From Paramecium sonneborni (lineage: Eukaryota; Ciliophora; Oligohymenophorea; Peniculida; Parameciidae): DNA of 64,000 nucleotides. Positions 13,423 through 26,700 of the stretch are shown here, one piece after another. The translations under genes and the position numbers were made by a program. Below the pieces are notes generated by a model, which worked only from the letters and a program-made list of their open reading frames with translations, ran no database searches and was not told the DNA's origin. Each line of letters begins with the position of its first letter. Position 1 is the stretch's first letter. Location of the stretch: the NCBI GenBank assembly GCA_905182985.1, contig CAJJDN010000002.1, positions 216,767 to 280,766 on the forward strand, written 5' to 3'.

Positions 13423-13575
13423 ATGGAGTACTTAAAATTACAACAAAATACATAAATTATTTTATTCTTGCTCTTCTTTCTATATCTGCAAGCATATACC
13501 TTTGGAGCCAAATTAAATTTACAAATTAGGGATCTTTAGAACTACACAGTACTAACTAAAGGAAGGATGGGATGA
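13423..13575 (+). CDS. Short signal-peptide ORF, possibly continuing past an in-frame TGA
   Basis: MEYLKLQQNTQIILFLLFF followed by LYLQAYTFGAKLNLQI reads as a signal peptide plus a short exported stretch, ending at TGA 13573-13575. The same frame continues beyond the TGA with protein-like sequence (FELRPLVKQTIKFFLVSQ, MPAKKAKNHLVELFTQN) to about 13800. This could be a pseudogene with Trp-to-stop, or an unrecognised intron may remove the TGA. It overlaps a weak antisense candidate ending near 13790. No family recognised. Confidence 0.35.
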
Positions 13576-13789
13576 TGTAAAAATATTCATATTTCTGAAA
13601 ATAAGTATAAAATTTTACAAAGTTTTGAATTAAGGCCCTTAGTAAAATAAACAATTAAATTCTTCCTTGTATCACAGAGAATTATGATGCCAGCAAAGAA
13701 AGCTAAAAATCACTTAGTTGAATTGTTTACTTAAAATGTTTCTATTTATTATTATTAATTTATTAAATTAATTTTGTTGTTGACATAAA

Positions 13790-14306
13790 TTATATTATTA
13801 ATATTAAAGTGGCAATAGAACAAAATATCAGATTATTGATAAAATTATAATCGTAAATTTTCTGTATATTGAAATTCAAATTAATTTAGCAATGATAATC
13901 ATCAGTATCTGTAGACTATAATTAACCATCTATTGAAAGTTGATTAATATCAAAATTATCTGAATCTTACTTTACTTTAAGTATAAAAGTACTTTGGCAC
14001 AACCTTTTAGTCCAAACTTCATATAAATTTTCTCCACCATAAATTGAAACCCAATTTGTTTCAGTCTAAATACTAAAAATATAGAAAGACTTACTTTGTT
14101 GATTCAGCATAATTTTTAAGTTTAATTTCAGCAATCACAAATTTTGTTTCTAAAGATTTTGGATTTTAAAAATAATTTGAATAAAGGATTCTTCAAAATA
14201 AAAATATTTCTACTGAATCAAGAGTCAAATAATTAAATTATTTTATAGATTGATTATTTGATAACCATTTTCCTTTAAATAAATTATCTTATAATAAAGA
14301 TAACAT
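13790..14306 (-). pseudogene. Possible broken membrane-protein gene
   Basis: From ATG at 14306 the frame reads MLSLLQDNLFKGKWLSNN, meets a TGA, then continues with ETKFVIAEIKLKNYAEST. A possible 22-nt intron follows (GTAAGT...TTTTTAG near 14073-14094). Then comes a region WVSIYGGENLYEVWTKRL and a hydrophobic end (NLIFCSIATLILII). It looks like a small extracellular domain with a membrane anchor, but the internal TGA and lack of a clear stop make it uncertain. Confidence 0.3.
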
Positions 14307-14506
14307 ATTAAATCTGGTGTTTGATTTTAAAGTTTTATTTATGGCAAAATGAAAAATAACAAGATTAGTGAAAACATATTCTCTGTTAATTCTACAATAA
14401 TTATATTTTATAAAATAATCATATATAATATGAATATAAAATGTAAACTAATAGAAATTAAAAAAAATGAACTTATTTTATAAAAATATAGCAGATGAAT
14501 TAAATT

Positions 14507-16354
14507 TCAATATTTTTCATATAACAAAACATAAGCAGATTTATCTGATAATTACTTTCCATTAATTTTAGTAACAGTCTCATCATCAAATAAATACCAA
14601 TTATCATATCTTTAGGCATAGGCTTTATAGTGTCCTCCATTAATTTAACCCATATGTGTTATAAGTGCTTTCAGTTTATATTTAGTTTGCAATCCCTTAG
14701 AGCAGAAACTAGAAATAAATTGAATTATTACTCTTAAATGTCCAATTTTTCAGGATAGGAAATAGAATCATTAATTTTTTGAGATGTTGGAAAACTAGTA
14801 AACCTTTTAAATTAAATAATTAAATATTGAGGAGTCTAACTAATAAACATTTTTCTTTTAACTGATTTATTTGTTTTCTTGCATTTGTCACATTTCCAAG
14901 TGTCATTAATAACTTCCTCTCTATAATAAGATTTTAGACAATCCATCAAATCAATACCAGTATAAGATTTACTAAAAAATTCTTTATATATATATACCTT
15001 ATAGGCAAAGATAGATCCCATATAGGATCATATCCCTCACAAACTTAATTACATGATTTACAAAAGGATTAACTAGTGGATTAACCAGCAAAAATAATAT
15101 CTATAATATCTTAATTTTTCTATTTGTAATCATTCCAGGCTTATTCAGCAGAATTGAATTCTTATTTATTTTTATATTTCCCCACTAGTTCTTCTTGAAT
15201 TTTACCCAAAAAAAACAAAAGAAATTCATGACTATCTTATTATTAATTAAATTGGAATTTTCCAGAACATGTTTCCCAAACACTTTAAGCAGCAATTGCA
15301 GAAAAAGAACTTTATCTTTTAATCTATACAAATAAATATAAATAAAAATATAATACTGTTCTTAATAACTCTTAAAATGCAGATAAAAATTTTTATCCAT
15401 ATTTTGGTTGAATAGCAAGAATTCCTTCAGTAAGAGAATCAATACTTAAAAGGACTTATAAAGCAGAATTCAAATAACAATAATATCTAGGATTTCTTAA
15501 TCCAATAATTGGTTATTGACCTTAAGAAATTTATGGTCTTTGTTATTCTTACTATACTCTTCTATAATTCTAAGCACTATCATTTCTTGGATGTGATTAT
15601 ATAATTTATGATATTTATCTATCAACAGATTTAGGAGTTGCCACTACTGAAATAGTTTGAGTTGTAGGTTTTTATTCAATAAATCTTGAATGATTTTATG
15701 TTTAGATCATAGTTTATGGTTATCTCGGAGGTTTAGTATTAGTATTAGTATTATTATTATTAGGTTAAACATAAGATTCTCGTTTCATAATAGGAGGTAC
15801 TTTAACTTCTGGACCTCCTCCATACATTTACATTACAAAATTCCATGCTTACTCATTTAACACAACATAGTCTTTATCTTAAATTAAACCACTTCTCATT
15901 AATTAATTAGATCCTATTAACTTTTAGTTGTCTATTGATCTAATTTCTGTTTTTTTTCCTTTTAGATGATTTGTGTAATTAACTGCCCATGAATATTCAA
16001 GTGCAAACTATTATTGGATGTTTTCTTTATTTATCAACTAGGTAATGTAATCATGTTCACGTTAAACACTAAGAACAAAGCATTTAAATACCTTTTTTCA
16101 TAAAAACCACGATTACGTAAGTCGTTAATATTTTATATTTGCTACAGCATTTCCTAATTTGAATTAATTTTAATTAAAAACTTAGTTAATTGGTTTTGCA
16201 GGGGCAGGTGGTGGAACATATACTTTTTGGGATTCCTCTTCCTTTTTTAAAGAATGCGTGTCAGAATTCGTTGATGGCTCCTCTGGCTTGGCACTCTTCC
16301 TAAAATTCTAAAAAACTACTTCGATTTCTTCTTTTTCGAACCACAGCAGAACAT
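14507..16354 (-). CDS. DUSP-domain ubiquitin-specific protease (USP)
   Basis: 564 residues after six introns (14709-14731, 14972-14997, 15324-15356, 16069-16091, 16154-16181, 16300-16319); spliced length is an exact codon multiple. The N-terminus MFCCGSKKKKSK could be palmitoylated. Residues about 60-180 form a DUSP domain (SWAVNYTNHLKGKK, WNFVMQMYGGGPEV). The peptidase C19 core follows: Cys box GLRNPRYYCYLNSALQVL, QQDSHEFLLFFLG, a Cys-x2-Cys zinc ribbon (FCKSCNQ, WKCDKCKK), QYLIIQFKRF, the His box MGQINGGHYKAYA and YLFDDETV. GNTC is replaced by PRYYC but the Cys is kept. It removes ubiquitin from substrates. The 16300-16319 intron is only 20 nt. Confidence 0.93.
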
Positions 16355-17405
16355 TATAATATATAATAATATTTTATTTATAATTTATAAATCAGATAAC
16401 TAATACACATTCTAATCTATAATCTTCATCAATTATTAATTGATTTTTTTTTAAATAGTTCATTAACTTTCTTTTTTATTTCACTCTCTTATCAATTATT
16501 CTTTTATTTGTGAACCATCTAATTATCACTGTTTTGACTCAAAATTTAAATCATTTAATAATTCGATTCCAGTGTAAAGATTCCAAATATATTAGCATAT
16601 AATACCTTTTAATTTCGGTTCTCAAATTTTCTCAACAAAAAGAAAAAGAATTAATTTAAAAACTAATCCTAGAAACACTAAAAATATTTTCTTACAAATG
16701 TAAATAAGTATAAATATAAATATAAAGAATTTCAAATGAGATAAAAAGTATTATAAAGATTAAAGATTTATTATTTTTCGATTGGAAAAAATAAAAATTA
16801 TTCTTAATCTCAATTATTTATTCAATCTATTATTGAGATCACAATTTTAAATAAATCAGGAAATTGTAGAAATTCTTATTACAAATTTTTATTTCATAAA
16901 TTTAATTTTAATAATTTAAGTGTTTTCTCATTTCATACCTGCTTAACGTTAATAAATTTCTTAATTTAAGTTCACTTAAAAATTATGGTCTAAAATAATA
17001 ATTAATTAGTATAACTATTCCACTATGTTTAATAAGATAAAAGATTTTATTAATTTTAAGAGTTTTTTCTGAAAGATCCTTTTTTGAATAAAAGGAAACA
17101 AAATTATAGTATGTTTTATTTAAATTAAATCTAAGAAAATATTATAATTAAATATGTAGAATAATAAATAAGAATAGAATATTAAGATAATAAAGTTTTA
17201 TGAATTGTAAAAATTGAAATTGAAATAAAAACTGACAAAAAATTGTGATATAAAAATTTTTTAAAAATATTAGTTTAAGATTTGTTTGTTTTAGTGTATA
17301 TATATAGTAGTATAATGTAATGTAATATATGTTAATAAATTTGAAGTGATTTGATAAATGAAGAGAGAAAAAAAAAGTAAAGTAAAATAATTTTAATTAA
17401 AATAA
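16355..17405. other. Intergenic DNA with a possible minus-strand coding relic
   Basis: Mostly A/T runs. On the minus strand about 16392-16600 reads LYTGIELLNDLNF joined by a possible 20-nt GTC...TAG intron to WFTNKRIIDKRVKQKRKL and ending DEDYRLECVLVI before TGA. No start or upstream exon was found. The rest holds nothing I can support. Confidence 0.3.
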
Positions 17406-18633
17406 ATGAGTACATTGGCAATTTCAAGATGTCCAATAGTAGTTCGACATGATTTTCCAGATGAAATGATGAACTATATTGATGAAAAGATGGATGAAGG
17501 ACAATATAAAAAGAGATTTCGATATGATCGTCCTGACAAGGTATGATCATATATTTTGAAGGGTTACTAGAAAAAAAATAAACAAACAAAATCGATTCTA
17601 AATATGAATTCATAAGAGATCTTTCAAAAAATAGTAATGGGAAAGAAAGAACCAAAAGAAGAAAGGTTTCGCATAAAACCGAAATAAAAAATTAATACAA
17701 CTGCGTTGCATTCTGCTCTATTAAAAGTGAAAAAATAAAAAGAAGAATTAGATATATGTTTAGCTGTATAAAATTAATATATTATTAGATAGCAGATAAA
17801 GCTAAATAATGTGTAAATGAGAATGATATTTGTATGTTAGCAAATGAAGGAGCAGTCAAATTTATAATGTCTTAGAATCTTGATATAGATGAGGCTGCAT
17901 TATTAAAGACAAAGAAAGGGAATACTTTTCATCCAAAACCAAAGAAATCCTAGTCAGTAAAATAAGTAATAATGGATGAGCCAGAGAATTTATTATCAAT
18001 AGAAGGGAGATCATATAATATGGCTGTTTCAACATCTCTTTGTAAACATAGACCAACTTCAGCATTTTCTACAATGAGACCAGTTTCTTCAACTAAGAAC
18101 TATTCTGAAAAAGGGATATCAGAACATTTACTATAATAATATGCTGATTTTAGAAATTAACTGTTTGAGAAATTGGTGGACAATAATGAAAATTAAAATG
18201 AGGAAGTTTAGATTAATGTGGGTTATCCAAATTATTTAACACCTGCTATAGGAATGAAAAGTAGTAGAGTTCCTCCTGGTTTTCTACCTAAAGGATTAAA
18301 GAGAATACATAGTGCAGCTGCTACTTAAAATGTAGAGTTTAGACCTTTTATGAATCCAGGAGAAATATTATTTAATGATTAATAACATGTAGTAGCTAAG
18401 AGACCATAAACTGCTATGATTAGTAAAATATAATCAACAAGTAGATTGAATGATCATTTGAAAGTTATAGAGGAAGTTAGACATTAAGAGGATGTAAGAA
18501 TTATTAATCTATTAATTATTAGCTAAGTCAATTAAAAATGTCTCTAGATTAATCATTTAAAGAATAATAATAAACTTTAAATGTTACAGGAAAAAAAAGA
18601 ATCTAAAGTGCTTATCCAAAAACTAGAATTTGA
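17406..18633 (+). CDS. Hypothetical protein, 381 residues
   Basis: Starts MSTLAISRCPIVVRHDF. Three introns (17541-17570, 17766-17788, 18494-18522) bring the frame to an exact 382 codons with TGA stop. A basic/helical N-terminus (KKEPKEERFRIKPKQ) is followed by IADKAKQCVNENDICMLANE, a Ser/Arg/Pro-rich middle (KHRPTSAFSTMRPVSSTKN) and RVPPGFLPKGLKRIHSA. Mostly polar with no membrane segment. Intact frame over three introns supports a real gene. I do not recognise the family. The next gene starts 17 bp downstream. Confidence 0.8.
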
Positions 18634-18650
18634 TTATAATAATAATTAGA

Positions 18651-19150
18651 ATGATTTAAAAACCATTTCTTTATGTAACAAATCCTGAGACATTCATTAT
18701 TTATAAATATCAATATTAGGATGGAATATATAAAAAGATTGGGCCACATATTCCATAAGAATTTGAATTAATGAATGTTAGATAGTAATAATAGTATCGC
18801 TAATGGAAAGCCTTAAAATTTATGATGTGGAGTATTTTTAATAAAGATAAGATTTAAAATCCTATTGATTTTAGAATCATTCTATGTAGATTGATGGATT
18901 TAAATACTAATATATTATTGGCAATTATTAGTACAATTGGATTAAGATATTTCCTTCTTAAATTACAATCACCATTTATGGATTATTATTTTGAAGATAG
19001 GTTAATAACATTTCCAAAACTGAAAAAGTAATGTATAGTTATATTGATAGAGGTTTGGCTTTTTCTTACTTTGGTTTTGCATTGTATTTTGGAGTGAAGA
19101 GTGTAATCAATTAGGAACATATATATGATTTAAGTTTAGAGTATGTGTGA
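18651..19150 (+). CDS. Small membrane protein with one frameshift
   Basis: From MIQKPFLYVTNPETFIIYKY the frame runs through a Gln-rich loop, the segment LNTNILLAIISTIGLRYFLL and then MDYYFEDRLITFPKLKK. The homologous-looking continuation SYIDRGLAFSYFGFALYFG to EHIYDLSLEYV then TGA lies one base out. The shift is in the A-run at 19023-19027 (five A where six are needed), and total length modulo 3 agrees with one missing base. Probably a 166-residue protein with a hydrophobic span. Family not recognised. Confidence 0.55.
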
Positions 19151-19174
19151 TTATTATTATAACATTTCTGTTAA

Positions 19175-22100
19175 ATGAGAGTTGCAGTTGCGCCATTATA
19201 AATTTCAAGATCCTTACCTCCAGTTCCCTTACCTGTAGTGGCAACACCTATGATGGTTGATAGGGGTATAAAATATTACAATCTTCTTATAGTCGTTAAT
19301 ATACATCATTCATAAGTATTTCATACTGATTCACCATTAAAATAATAAAGTGAATAAAAATTGAAGTAATTGGAATCAAGAGTGTAAAATTTAGAAACTT
19401 AATCACCAAATAAAGGAAAGGTTGAAAAATTATTAGAAGAGAATGAAAAATTGTTGCAATTAGTTCGAGAGAAGACTGAACATGCTTCAAAATATAAAGG
19501 AGAATTACTTACTGCCAAAAAGGAAATCTCAAAGTATTCTTATATTCTATCATTCTAGACTCAAGAAAGTCTTAGATTTAAAGGAGGAAGCATTAACGGA
19601 TATGAGATTAAAAAGTTAGAGTAGAAGTATATCAAGAGCTAGTGAAAGGAAGGCTGAGTAAATTATGCAAGAGAAATAACTACTCGAATAATAATATGCG
19701 AAAGAAAAATAATATATGCAAAATCAAATAAATTAACTTAAAGAAGTCATAGAATCTTAATCATCTTAAAATCAATCCCTTTATAATATTGATTATCAAC
19801 AATAAAATATTTCTAATCCTAATTAGTAAATTGAATTATTTGGTCAATAACCATCATCATCAGGTTAAATTATTAAAGGTAGTTAAAAAAGCATAAAGAA
19901 ACCTTAATCAGCTAATTAAATTTAATTTGAAGTTCCAGAATATACAAATGTTTAATCAAAGAATCCTCAAGTTTAAGATCATTTAAGAAAATTATCTTAA
20001 GCATTTTAGGATAAAGATCAAAAATAAATCTCACCTATCAAAAATGATTAAGGATAAGATTAATCTTAAGAATAAGTTTAACATTCTAAACGTAAATCAT
20101 ATGTCTAACCAGACTAATCAAATAATCAAGATTAATAAGTGATGAGAAAAGATCAATAAAAATAATAGTCTTATAAATAGCCTGATTAAATTTAAAGAAA
20201 ATCCATATCTCCAACATATGAATAATAATAACCAGATTAATTGAATTCAATCAGATAGAATTAAAGATAATAATCTTATAAATAAGGAGATATTTAAAGA
20301 AAATCTATTTCTCCAAATCAGGATGATGCTGCTATTGATTTAAGAGTAGATAATCGACAAAATCATTCTAGATAACCATCATATAAATAATAAATTCCAG
20401 CAACTGATTAATAAAGAAATACTCATAGAAAACAATCAAGCACTCTTGAATAATACTAAGTTCAAATTAATTAATTAAATGATGAATTACTTTAAGCTAG
20501 ACATCAAGAAGATGAATTAAAATCTTAAATGAACTTATTAAATTAATAACTTTAGGAATAGAAATTAATTATAGATAATTTGTAATTTGATTAGAATACA
20601 AAATAAGAATAAATATAAAAATATAAATAAGATTTATAAAGTTAAAATTAAGAATTATAAAAGCAATTATCAAATAATAAAGATTTATAGTTTCAACTTT
20701 CAAAGTTATAAAGAAATAATGATTCATAAAATAAGTTATTAGATTAAAAGCTCTAAGAAAATTTGCGTAAATAAAATATTTTAGAAAAGTAATTACAAGA
20801 ATCTAATTAAATTATAGAGAAACTTGAATAAGAAAATTAAGATATATCACATAAATTTGAATAAGAAAAAGATGATCTTATCAAAGAATATGAAGAATAA
20901 TTAGAATAGAAATAATAAGAATTAATCGAATTAAATTAATCAGCCCTTTAGGATAAAACATCTAAAGTTGAAATTGAAATTTAATTCAATTAACTAAAAT
21001 AAAAAGAAGCAAATTTCAATTCTGAAATTGACAAAATTAGAAAACAAAAAGATCTAATGAAAGCTTAGTTAGATGAAACTTAAAAAAGTCTCAATTAAGC
21101 AAAACTTTAAATAAGTCAGATAGAATCAGAACACACAGCATAAGTAGAATTAAGAGAATAATTAGAAACTAATTATGCTATTTTATAGAAAGAATATGGA
21201 GAATTTAAAGAGAATTCTATTTCTTAATTTAATAGTAAGATGAATAGTTATTAATAAAAAGCATAATTAGAATATGACAAATTAAAGAAATAAAGTTTAC
21301 AATAGTAAACAGAATTAGAAAAAGTATATCTAGAGAAATCAGAATTGGAATAGGAATTGAATAATACTCAATAAGATTTAGGACATCAATATTAAGAAGT
21401 AACTTAATAATTATAAACTGCTAAGCAAACTATAAATGAATAGAAAAAACAATTAAAATAATTAGGATAATAGAATTAGTAATTAAATTAGGAACATTAG
21501 GATTTATCAGTTCATTATCAATAATAAGAAAGCGAATTGAATTAATTAAGATAAGAATTATAAACTTAATAAGATCAATGTTAATCACTTAGATTTGATA
21601 TTTCAAGAATATAGATAGATAAAGCATAATTGGAATCAACAAATAAACAATAAAAGTAGATGGATTAATTAATGTTAGAAAATGATTCAATATTACATAC
21701 AAATGAATAATTATAAACAGATCGTAATTAATTAGCTGATACACTTTAATAAAAGGAGAGCGAGATTGGGAGATAAAAAAAGAATATCGATTAATTGAAA
21801 TAATAAAACTAATAAAATGTTGAGTAAATAAAGAAATTGTAATCTGAGTTAGCTGAAAAGGAGATTTTAGCTGAAAAATGTTAAAGTGAATTCAATAACT
21901 TTTAAAGAGAACTTTAATTATTAAGAAAGGAGAATGATAGATTATCAGCAGATACATAAAAATATGTTGAACAACTTGAGTAAGAGAAAATTAATTCAGG
22001 AAAGAAGCTTGATAATTTATAGACTCAATTATAATAATAAATTCTATAGAGAGATTAAGAATATGATGATTTAGATAAATCTAGTAGATCAGCCTTTGTT

Positions 22101-23022
22101 GAATTATAATCTCGAAAACAAGAGACATCATTGTAGTAGAGACGTTTAGAATAATAAACAGAGTTCATTAAATAATTAACTGAATAATTAGAGAAGGTTT
22201 CCCAATAGAATAAAAATTTATTAAATGATTCATAGTTGAATAAATAACAACATGAATAATAGTAATAGGAATTTGAATTCACTATCAAAGATTTATAAGC
22301 AAATCTTTAAAAGTAATAATATGTTTAGGAAGAATTATAAAAAGAAATTTAAAAATAAAAATTATAAGAAGCTAAATAAAGAGAAAATAATGAAATTGAA
22401 AAAGAAAAAATGAATTAGATGATGCTAAAATTAGAAGAAAAGTTAGAACAACATAAAACTGATACCGGTGCTGATTTATAAGAATATGAAATATTTAAAT
22501 AGACAAATTTATAATTAAATAGTGAATTGGAAAGAATTAGAGGAGAAAATGCAGATTTACATGAAATTGTTATATAACTTTAAAAAGAAAATGTATCTTT
22601 AAGAGATCATCATCAATAAATGATTTCTTAGATTGAAGAAAATCATCAAGCAAGTGAAAAGTTGAGAACTTTATGTTAATAATATGAATAAGAAATTATT
22701 TTATTAAGAAGATAGGTAATTATATAATTTATTTATTGTTTAGCCAGAATAAGGATTATATGAATAACCAAAGGCAGGATTTATTAAAACGAAAAATAGT
22801 AGAAGAATAGAAGAAATGGAGAGAGAAAATATTTATTATTAATAAGAGATTTAGAAACTAAAATCAGTAATTGATGAGATCTAAAATAATTAAAATTATA
22901 ATTCAACTCCAACTCCTGAGAGAAAATAGTTGAATTAATAATAAAGTTTATCTTAAAAAAAACATTTGTTTGAATAAAAGCCTAAATCAATAGATAACAC
23001 TATAAGGAAATAATTATAATGA
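19175..23022 (+). CDS. Long Gln-rich coiled-coil protein, 1,255 residues
   Basis: Three introns (19266-19292, 19534-19558, 22716-22743) leave exactly 1,256 codons with no in-frame TGA. A Pro-rich N-terminus (ISRSLPPVPLPVVATP) precedes short coils, a low-complexity region with repeated RKSISP and Gln-Ser blocks (about residues 300-420), then about 750 residues of heptad coiled coil (KVEIEIQFNQLKQKEANF; ENDRLSADTQKYVEQLEQEK) and a TPTPERKQL tail. Many Gln are TAA or TAG. The form resembles ciliate basal-body and cortical filament proteins, but that is inference from composition only. Confidence 0.85.
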
Positions 23023-23166
23023 AATACTATGTATATTTATTTAGAGTTTTATATATAATGAAATTATTGATGTTTATTTTGAATAAGTTTTCAAATAATT
23101 TTAAGCTATTTGTCTAAATAATTAATTTTCTTTTTTTGTGATAGTTATATTTAATAATAAATATTA

Positions 23167-23671
23167 ATGGACAAGGTTAATGTTGAAGAAGAAGGATTAA
23201 TAAATAGGAAGTAAAATAAAGACTTTTCAGCTTGTAAAAACTATATTCCAGTTATTGTTGAGCCTTATCCTCAAACAAAATTGAAAAAGATCGATGATAA
23301 TAAGTAATCATGATTGAAATTTGAATTAAGATGGTTGTTTAATAAAGATTCTACATTGTATCCTGTAATGTATAAAATACATGAAGTTTTGAATGGAGCT
23401 AAAAATATGTACTTTTATGTGAAAAGACAGAATGGGAGATATGCATTGCTAAAACATGGTATTATTATATTTGATAATTTTAGAAAATAAATTATAGTTA
23501 GTTTTTAAAAAATATAAATCAAATGATGGTTTTTTACATGTTTATTATCACAATGATATGATAAATAGAAGCAAATTATTAGATTATTGTTTTTATTTTG
23601 CTTAGATTGTAATTGTATTTTATTTGGTGTTATTTATATATGGATATTTAAAGATGCATGAATATATATGA
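23167..23671 (+). CDS. Small tail-anchored or single-pass membrane protein
   Basis: 150 residues: an acidic/basic N-terminus (MDKVNVEEEGLINRKQNKDF), a central beta-like part (DSTLYPVMYKIHEVLNGA, MYFYVKRQNGRYALLKH) and a C-terminal hydrophobic helix (IVIVFYLVLFIYGYL) ending KMHEYI. Introns at 23304-23330 and 23459-23483. The first ends in AAG. Unspliced, the frame hits TGA at 23310; spliced, it reads DDNKWLFNKDST and the total is exactly 151 codons. Family not recognised. Confidence 0.7.
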
Positions 23672-23701
23672 TTTATATTTAAATATTAATATAATTACAT
23701 T

Positions 23702-26700
23702 ATGATCTTGATAATAATCCTATTGTTATGCTTTTCTTCAGTAAACTCCATAGAGAAATGTCTTGAATTTCGAACTCAATTAGATTGTATTTAAAGCACT
23801 GATAGTTAATGTATAAATAGTAAACAAATGATAGGTGTTTGGGATTCTGGCTATTGTTAATATACAAAAAACTTAGAGCTTGGATGTTCAAATTTATTAA
23901 ATTAATTGGCATGTATCAAATAATTAGCTTATTCATCAGGATAAATTGCAAGATGTAATTATTTTTATAAAAAAAACAGGTATTTTTATAAAGGTGTGTT
24001 AACCAGTATATGATTTAACTTAATTGTCCTGCACAAATCCTTTATCTAAACATTCTTGTTTAGGTATTTAGAATATCAATTAATTGTGTTATTGGGATCC
24101 AAAGACTTATACTTGTAGTGAAATAAAAGAATAAACTTATTAAGAAGATTTTGAGAATGTTCTTTATAGTGCTTCAGTATGTGGAAGAATTAAACGTAAA
24201 GAATGCAATATATACTTAGATTACTTGATAATTCATAGTTCTTTAATTTGGCCATTGATTTCTTATACACCAGATTTTGCTTCTCAAGCTCAAGATATTT
24301 ATAGATAAGATTTAGGTTTGGAGAGTCTAAGTTCTAATAAAGTTTATGATAGTGGAGTACTGGCTAATAATAAACTTTATAGTAAATGTGAAGAAACTAA
24401 TAAAGTTAGTTATTTTTAATGGTATCATTTTAATGATGCATAATCTTATGCTCTTAATAATTGTAATTAAGTTTATTATCTATAATTTTAGTAAAAATAA
24501 GTGATAGATAGAGAGAAGGCTGTATAGCATTATAAATAGCAGATGATAGTGATTATTTATAAATCTTTTCAACAAAAATAGATTCTATTGGAGTCAATCA
24601 TATTTATTGTCGATATTAAGGAGGTGTGTTTACTAATTACAAATGCTTATATTTAAATAATGAATTATAATTAAAAGATACATCTTACTTATTATCTAAT
24701 AAGATATATTGTGATTAATTAAATTTGAACTAATGTCAATATATAGAATAAGAATGTTATCCAATATTAATGGATGGTAAGAATGAATAAGAGGTGACCT
24801 GTACATTTTCAGAATAGAAATTGAAAGAAGCTTAAGGTTGTTTATCTGATACATAATAATATAAAACTTATAGAGATTGTGCTTCAATAGTAATTGTTAA
24901 TTAAGGAAGTTATCTAGATATATCTTAAGTTCCTTCAATTTGTAGTTCGAATTGTGTTAGTAAAGAGAAAGATAATTGCGATATTAGTGTCTGTAGATGG
25001 ATAGAGAGTAAATCTGATTTTTATGGTTGTATTCCTAAGTTTGGATGTAATTAACCAGGAGTTAATCGACATTATTGTATTTATATGGCTTAACCTTGTT
25101 AATGGGATTCAGTGTTGTTATAATGTAAATAAATATAAGACTATGAATTGAATCTAATTGAATGTAATGATGCCATCTCTAAGTTTTTATGTGGTAATAT
25201 TAGAACTATGGGTTAAGAATGCATATGGATTGATGAAGATGAAAAATGTTTAAATGTTTTGAGTGTTCCTACTTTGAAACTATTTACTACTTATCCTTCT
25301 AAATATATAGTAAATCGTAATCTTTGTATGAATTATAAAGGAAAACATAAATATGAAGATTTTAAGTGTCCTATATATTCAACTAATGGAAATTGTGTTA
25401 CTGAAGATCCTAGTGAATTTAATAAAGATATGTGTTTAAAAACAGAAAAATGTCATTGGGATATTCTATATTCTAAATGTTCATAATATTAATTAAAATC
25501 AAGTTGTGAATAAATGGTAAGTGTTTCATCTGATGCTTGCAGTTCATTTAATGATTGTGTATATGATTCAATAAGTGAGAGTTGTAAGATTTAATCATCT
25601 TATACAAATTGTGATTCTCCAGGTTTAGCAAAATCTAAATGTTTAGCATTAGATTAATACCCATGTTAATGGATTCGAGGATAATGCATTTAAGTAACTT
25701 AATTTAGAGAATTATGTACATCATATAGAAATGTAAGTAAATTAGTTTGTACTTCTTTGGAAACTCAATTATGTTAATATTCAAATGGAAATTGTTTTTT
25801 GGTTGATGTTTAACCTACTGATTGTTCTGATAATTATAATAGATTTGCTTGTTAATACAGCACAAATAAATGTTATTTTTTTAATAACAAATGTTTAATT
25901 TTTGCAAATGAATAAATCAGTTGTGTAGGATATTACGTAAGTCAGAAAGCTTGTTAAGCAATAACAACGCCTGGTTAATAATGTATATGGGAATCTAATT
26001 AATGTGTATAAATTAATAAACGAATAAATTGTTTAAATGCATAATCTTATAAGGTTAATAAATGGGCTTGTATAGGAATTGAAGCAGAGACTTCTGCTTA
26101 TTTAGATGATCAATTTTATTGTGAATACGATGAAACAACATTAGAATGTAAATCAAAGATTACTGATATAATTGATGATTGCGGAGAAAATTAAAATTTG
26201 AATAGATAAAGATGTAGTGGTTTTACAACTGGTAAATTTTGTCTTTTTTAAAATAATAAATGTAATTAAGTAAATTTGAATCATAAATATTGGGATGATA
26301 AATTAGATAATATTAAGTGTGAATAAGCAAATAAATCTCTTTGTAGATTTGTTAGAGGAAGAGTATGTTAATGGGTTTAATAATTATGGTCTGGTTATAA
26401 AGATTAAAGATGTGCAGAAGTTAAAATTTTTAATATAAAATGTTCTCCAAATTCATATCCAGAAACATAACATTTTGATCCACAAACCTATAATCCTTAA
26501 TCCTGTTCTGTACTTATATACTTAAGTGATATTGAGAGATGTAAACCTTAAACAAATCCAGCAACATTATATACAGAATGTATTATGGATGAAACAAATC
26601 CATAAAACTATTACCCTTGTGATCAATTAGGAATTAGTCCCTCAATTTGTATTTCTACTACTTATGGAAAATGTGCTTATATTAATAATGTTTGTGTTCA

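Noticed and set aside
17332..17655. Minus-strand 107-codon ORF
   Set aside because: Antisense shadow of the 17406-18633 gene, whose introns and exact codon count support the plus strand.
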